A stretch of DNA of 7,117 nucleotides, taken from positions 1-7,117 of the forward strand of contig JAAZLF010000750.1 in the NCBI GenBank assembly GCA_012799425.1. The letters are read 5' to 3'. Source of the stretch: Actinomycetales bacterium. GTDB taxonomy: Bacteria > Actinomycetota > Actinomycetes > Actinomycetales > Dermabacteraceae. The notes under the pieces are model-generated. The model saw nothing but the letters and a program-made list of their open reading frames with translations. It was not told the origin of the DNA and searched no databases. Positions 5,802-7,117 of the stretch are shown here, one piece after another; position 1 is the first letter of the stretch; every line of letters begins with the position of its first letter. A program made the position numbers and the translations under genes.

Positions 5802-5823
5802 CGATGGGGAGGACTCCCCATCG
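5802..5823. promoter_or_regulatory. Perfect palindrome with 10-bp arms, candidate operator
   Basis: CGATGGGGAG (5802-5811) and CTCCCCATCG (5814-5823) are exact inverted complements separated by only GA. A two-base centre makes an RNA hairpin less natural and a site for a dimeric DNA-binding protein more natural. It covers about -46 to -25 relative to a leaderless start at 5848, so it overlies the -35 region of the PH-like gene. It also abuts the -35 position of the WXG100 promoter candidate. No regulator gene is in the window. Confidence 0.6.
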
Positions 5824-5835
5824 GGGCCGGCCCGT

Positions 5836-5841
5836 TAGGGT
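5836..5841 (+). promoter_or_regulatory. -10 element of probable leaderless promoter
   Basis: TAGGGT matches the TAnnnT consensus of actinobacterial housekeeping promoters and is followed by GACCGC and then ATG, so transcription would begin at or next to the start codon. The AGGG within it could instead act as a weak, distant Shine-Dalgarno sequence. Confidence 0.5.
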
Positions 5842-5847
5842 GACCGC

Positions 5848-6372
5848 ATGGCACGGAACTGGCGCGAGACGATGCGGGAGGCCTCCCAGGCGCAGCAGGA
5901 GCTCGCGCAGGCGCACGGGGGCGACCTCGAGCAGGCGATGCAGCACCAGTTCGCCCGCGCGGGCGGGAGCCTCGCCGCGCAGACGTACCGCGAGGCGATG
6001 GCGCGCAACGCGGGCATCGGCGGAGGGCTCCACGACCTCGACCTCCCCGAACGCCTCCTCGCCCCCGAGGAGAGGGTCTACGAGGTGGCCGTCGGTGCGC
6101 TCTCCTCGGACACCTTCCCGCTGCTGATCGTCACGGACCGCCGCGTGCTGGTCACCAAGGACCTCCCCTGGCGACGCTGGAAGCTCCTCCAGGAGGCAGC
6201 GGCCGCCGAGGTCACCGGCGCCGAGCTCGAGAAGCGGCTCCTCTCCGGCCGGCTGCGCGTGCACCTGCGCCGAGGGAAGGACATCACCCTCAAGGTCTCC
6301 GATCGCGAGCGCTCCGAACAGGTCGCCGCGCTGCTGCGCCACCTCGCCGCCGGCGGCGCCCCGCCGCGCTGA
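5848..6372 (+). CDS. Small PH-like-domain protein (174 aa)
   Basis: The N-terminal 55 residues are helical and rich in Gln, Ala and charged residues (RETMREASQAQQELAQAHGG). A linker leads to residues 72-167, which alternate beta strands and end in a helix: ERVYEVAVGAL, PLLIVTDRRVLVTKD, a WRRWKLL turn, then RLRVHLRRGKDITLKVSDRE and the helix RSEQVAALLRHL. This order of strands with the TDRRVLV signature matches bacterial PH-domain (YokE/bPH-type) proteins, which are often of unknown function and found in small cytoplasmic or membrane-associated proteins. No membrane segment or signal peptide is present. It is divergent from the WXG100 gene and shares its control region, so co-regulation is plausible, but a functional link is unproven. 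The start is fixed by the -10-to-ATG spacing, and no typical Shine-Dalgarno sequence exists. Confidence 0.72.
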   Translation: MARNWRETMREASQAQQELAQAHGGDLEQAMQHQFARAGGSLAAQTYREAMARNAGIGGGLHDLDLPERLLAPEERVYEVAVGALSSDTFPLLIVTDRRVLVTKDLPWRRWKLLQEAAAAEVTGAELEKRLLSGRLRVHLRRGKDITLKVSDRERSEQVAALLRHLAAGGAPPR

Positions 6373-6451
6373 GGGTCCGTTCGCCGGGCGGGCGCACCTG
6401 GTCCGGGAAGCCCGCGACCGCTGCCGCCCTCGACCTGGCTGCACGCGCGAC

Positions 6452-6468
6452 CCCGCCGTCCCGGCGGG
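6452..6468 (+). terminator. GC-only hairpin downstream of PH-like gene
   Basis: CCCGCC (6452-6457) and GGCGGG (6463-6468) form a perfect 6-bp stem with a GTCCC loop, 80 bases after the stop at 6372. There is no U-tract. It may be a weak terminator for the PH-like gene or simply a product of base composition. Otherwise 6373-6497 holds nothing I can support. Confidence 0.25.
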
Positions 6469-6497
6469 CGTGGGCGGAGAGCTGCGGCGGGCGCCTG

Positions 6498-6851
6498 GTG
6501 AGCGGTCCCTTCGCCGAGCAGCTCGACCGCGAGGGATGGGCCGACGGCGCGGAGCGCGAGGCGCTCGCCGAGGGTTACCTGCGGTGGGCCGAGGACCCCG
6601 ACGCCTGGTTCAGCCTGCTCCACGGCGAGATCATCGCGCGGGCCCGAGCCGCTGCCGCTTCACAGCGCGATCAGCACGATCCCGCCCAGCACGATCCCCG
6701 CGCCGAGCAGGCGACGCCACAGGTCCGGCTCCTTGAACAGCCACCAGGCCAGCAGCGAGCCCACCACGATGCTCGACTCCCGGGCCGGTGCCACCAGCGA
6801 CACCGGCGCCGTGCGCATCGCCGTCAGCACCAGCACGTAGGCGAGGGGTGA
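6498..6851 (+). CDS. Small unknown protein; reliable coding only to about 6660
   Basis: From the GTG at 6498 the frame reads FAEQLDREGWADGAEREALAEGY and then WAEDPDAWFSLLHGEIIARA, with G or C in nearly every third position and a balanced, protein-like composition. I do not recognise it firmly; the RWAEDPDAWFSLLHGE block looks like a conserved helix pair. From about 6660 the frame has no stop until 6851 and becomes Gln/His/Arg/Pro-rich, as expected when a frame reads across the antisense strand of the convergent transporter gene. The natural end may have been lost by a deletion that abutted the transporter's stop, or the long antisense tail may really be translated. The start is uncertain because there is no good Shine-Dalgarno sequence, and the frame is open further upstream. 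Confidence 0.45.
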   Translation: MSGPFAEQLDREGWADGAEREALAEGYLRWAEDPDAWFSLLHGEIIARARAAAASQRDQHDPAQHDPRAEQATPQVRLLEQPPGQQRAHHDARLPGRCHQRHRRRAHRRQHQHVGEG

Positions 6852-7117
6852 CAGCACCGCGACCAGCGCGATCTCTCGCCAGTGGCGTGACAGGACCGGT
6901 CGCACGCTCTCCCGATGGCCGCGCAGCAGCTGGGGCGTCAGCAGCACCACCTGCCACAGGCAGCTGATCACGAAGTAGGGGACCGGCGGCGCCTCCAGCA
7001 CGGTGACCGAGAAGCTGTCCCACAGGGTGTACGCCGCGATCGCGAGACCCGTCGCCGCGCCCCAGGCCACCCCGGCGCGCGTCCCGTGGCGCCCCGCGGC
7101 GGAGCGACCGGTCGCGA
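6660..7117 (-). CDS. EamA/DMT-family transporter, C-terminal half, cut by window edge
   Basis: The visible 151 residues begin with a basic linker and then carry the second EamA repeat: VAWGAATGLAIAAYTLWDS (helix 6 type), YFVISCLWQVVLLTPQLL, a basic loop, EIALVAVLSPLAYVLVLTAM, then APVSLVAPARESSIVVGSLL with the typical proline-containing helix, FKEPDLWRRLLGAGIVLGGIVLIAL and stop. The W-FKEP--WR--GA-IVLGG ending is a hallmark of drug/metabolite transporter superfamily proteins of about 280-300 residues with ten helices. Members export or import amino acids, sugars or drugs, and the substrate cannot be assigned. The frame is open through 7117, so the N-terminal half lies outside the window. An in-frame GTG at 7070 is not a credible start because it falls just before the second repeat. 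Confidence 0.85.
   Translation of the reverse strand, partial: ATGRSAAGRHGTRAGVAWGAATGLAIAAYTLWDSFSVTVLEAPPVPYFVISCLWQVVLLTPQLLRGHRESVRPVLSRHWREIALVAVLSPLAYVLVLTAMRTAPVSLVAPARESSIVVGSLLAWWLFKEPDLWRRLLGAGIVLGGIVLIAL

Larger units (their letters stand above)
5717..5847. promoter_or_regulatory. Divergent control region between WXG100 and PH-like genes
   Basis: On the plus strand TAGGGT at 5836-5841 lies 6 bases before the ATG at 5848, the spacing expected of a leaderless promoter. On the minus strand TACGGT (5781-5776) fits TAnnnT and would start transcription near 5769, leaving a 5' leader of about 53 bases before the WXG100 ATG. Neither has a recognisable TTGACA-like -35. A long perfect palindrome lies between them. 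Confidence 0.5.

Noticed and set aside
5713..6444. Minus-strand frame opposite the PH-like gene
   Set aside because: Antisense shadow; the plus-strand frame has the PH-like strand pattern and a promoter at the right distance.

Overview
The window is GC-rich DNA whose coding frames use almost only G or C in third codon positions, with GTG as well as ATG starts. It also carries a WXG100-type secretion substrate gene and a likely leaderless promoter. Together these point to a high-GC Gram-positive bacterium (Actinomycetota). A Brachybacterium- or Dermabacteraceae-like host is my guess only; no rRNA or other marker is present. No tRNA, rRNA, CRISPR array, insertion sequence or integrase is visible.

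Layout. Left end (1-888, minus strand): the first 47 codons of a YciI/DGPF-like protein run off the edge. A 180-bp gap follows, with a possible decayed plus-strand gene end. Then comes an isochorismatase-fold cysteine hydrolase. Its ATG overlaps the stop of an upstream NCS1 (purine/cytosine-type) permease (885-2357), so the two look like one import-and-hydrolyse operon for an unidentified nitrogenous substrate. A 216-bp divergent region (2358-2573) holds a structured permease leader, a G-quadruplex-type G-run cluster and a good ribosome binding site. It separates the permease from a FUSC-type membrane protein gene (2574-3677, plus).

Centre (3688-5716, minus): convergent with the FUSC gene lies a two-gene unit. 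The upstream gene encodes a 355-residue protein with an N-terminal WXG100 module, a Gly/Ser/Asp linker and a C-terminal half with a long glycine-spaced hydrophobic stretch. It reads as a type VII secretion (ESX) substrate, possibly a membrane-acting toxin. The downstream gene encodes a 290-residue soluble protein that I do not recognise and that could be its chaperone, immunity protein or other partner. Competing hairpins sit between the two genes.

Right end: a second divergent region (5717-5847) contains a perfect 10-bp-arm palindrome at the -35 position of an apparently leaderless gene for a PH-like-domain protein (5848-6372, plus). The same palindrome lies just upstream of a candidate promoter for the WXG100 gene. 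After it come a short plus-strand gene candidate (6498 onward) whose frame runs antisense into its neighbour, and the C-terminal half of an EamA/DMT transporter (6660-7117, minus) that runs off the right edge.

The part most worth attention is the WXG100/glycine-zipper protein with its unknown partner and the shared palindromic control region. No secretion ATPase (EccC/EssC) gene is in the window, so the secretion link rests on the WXG100 module alone.
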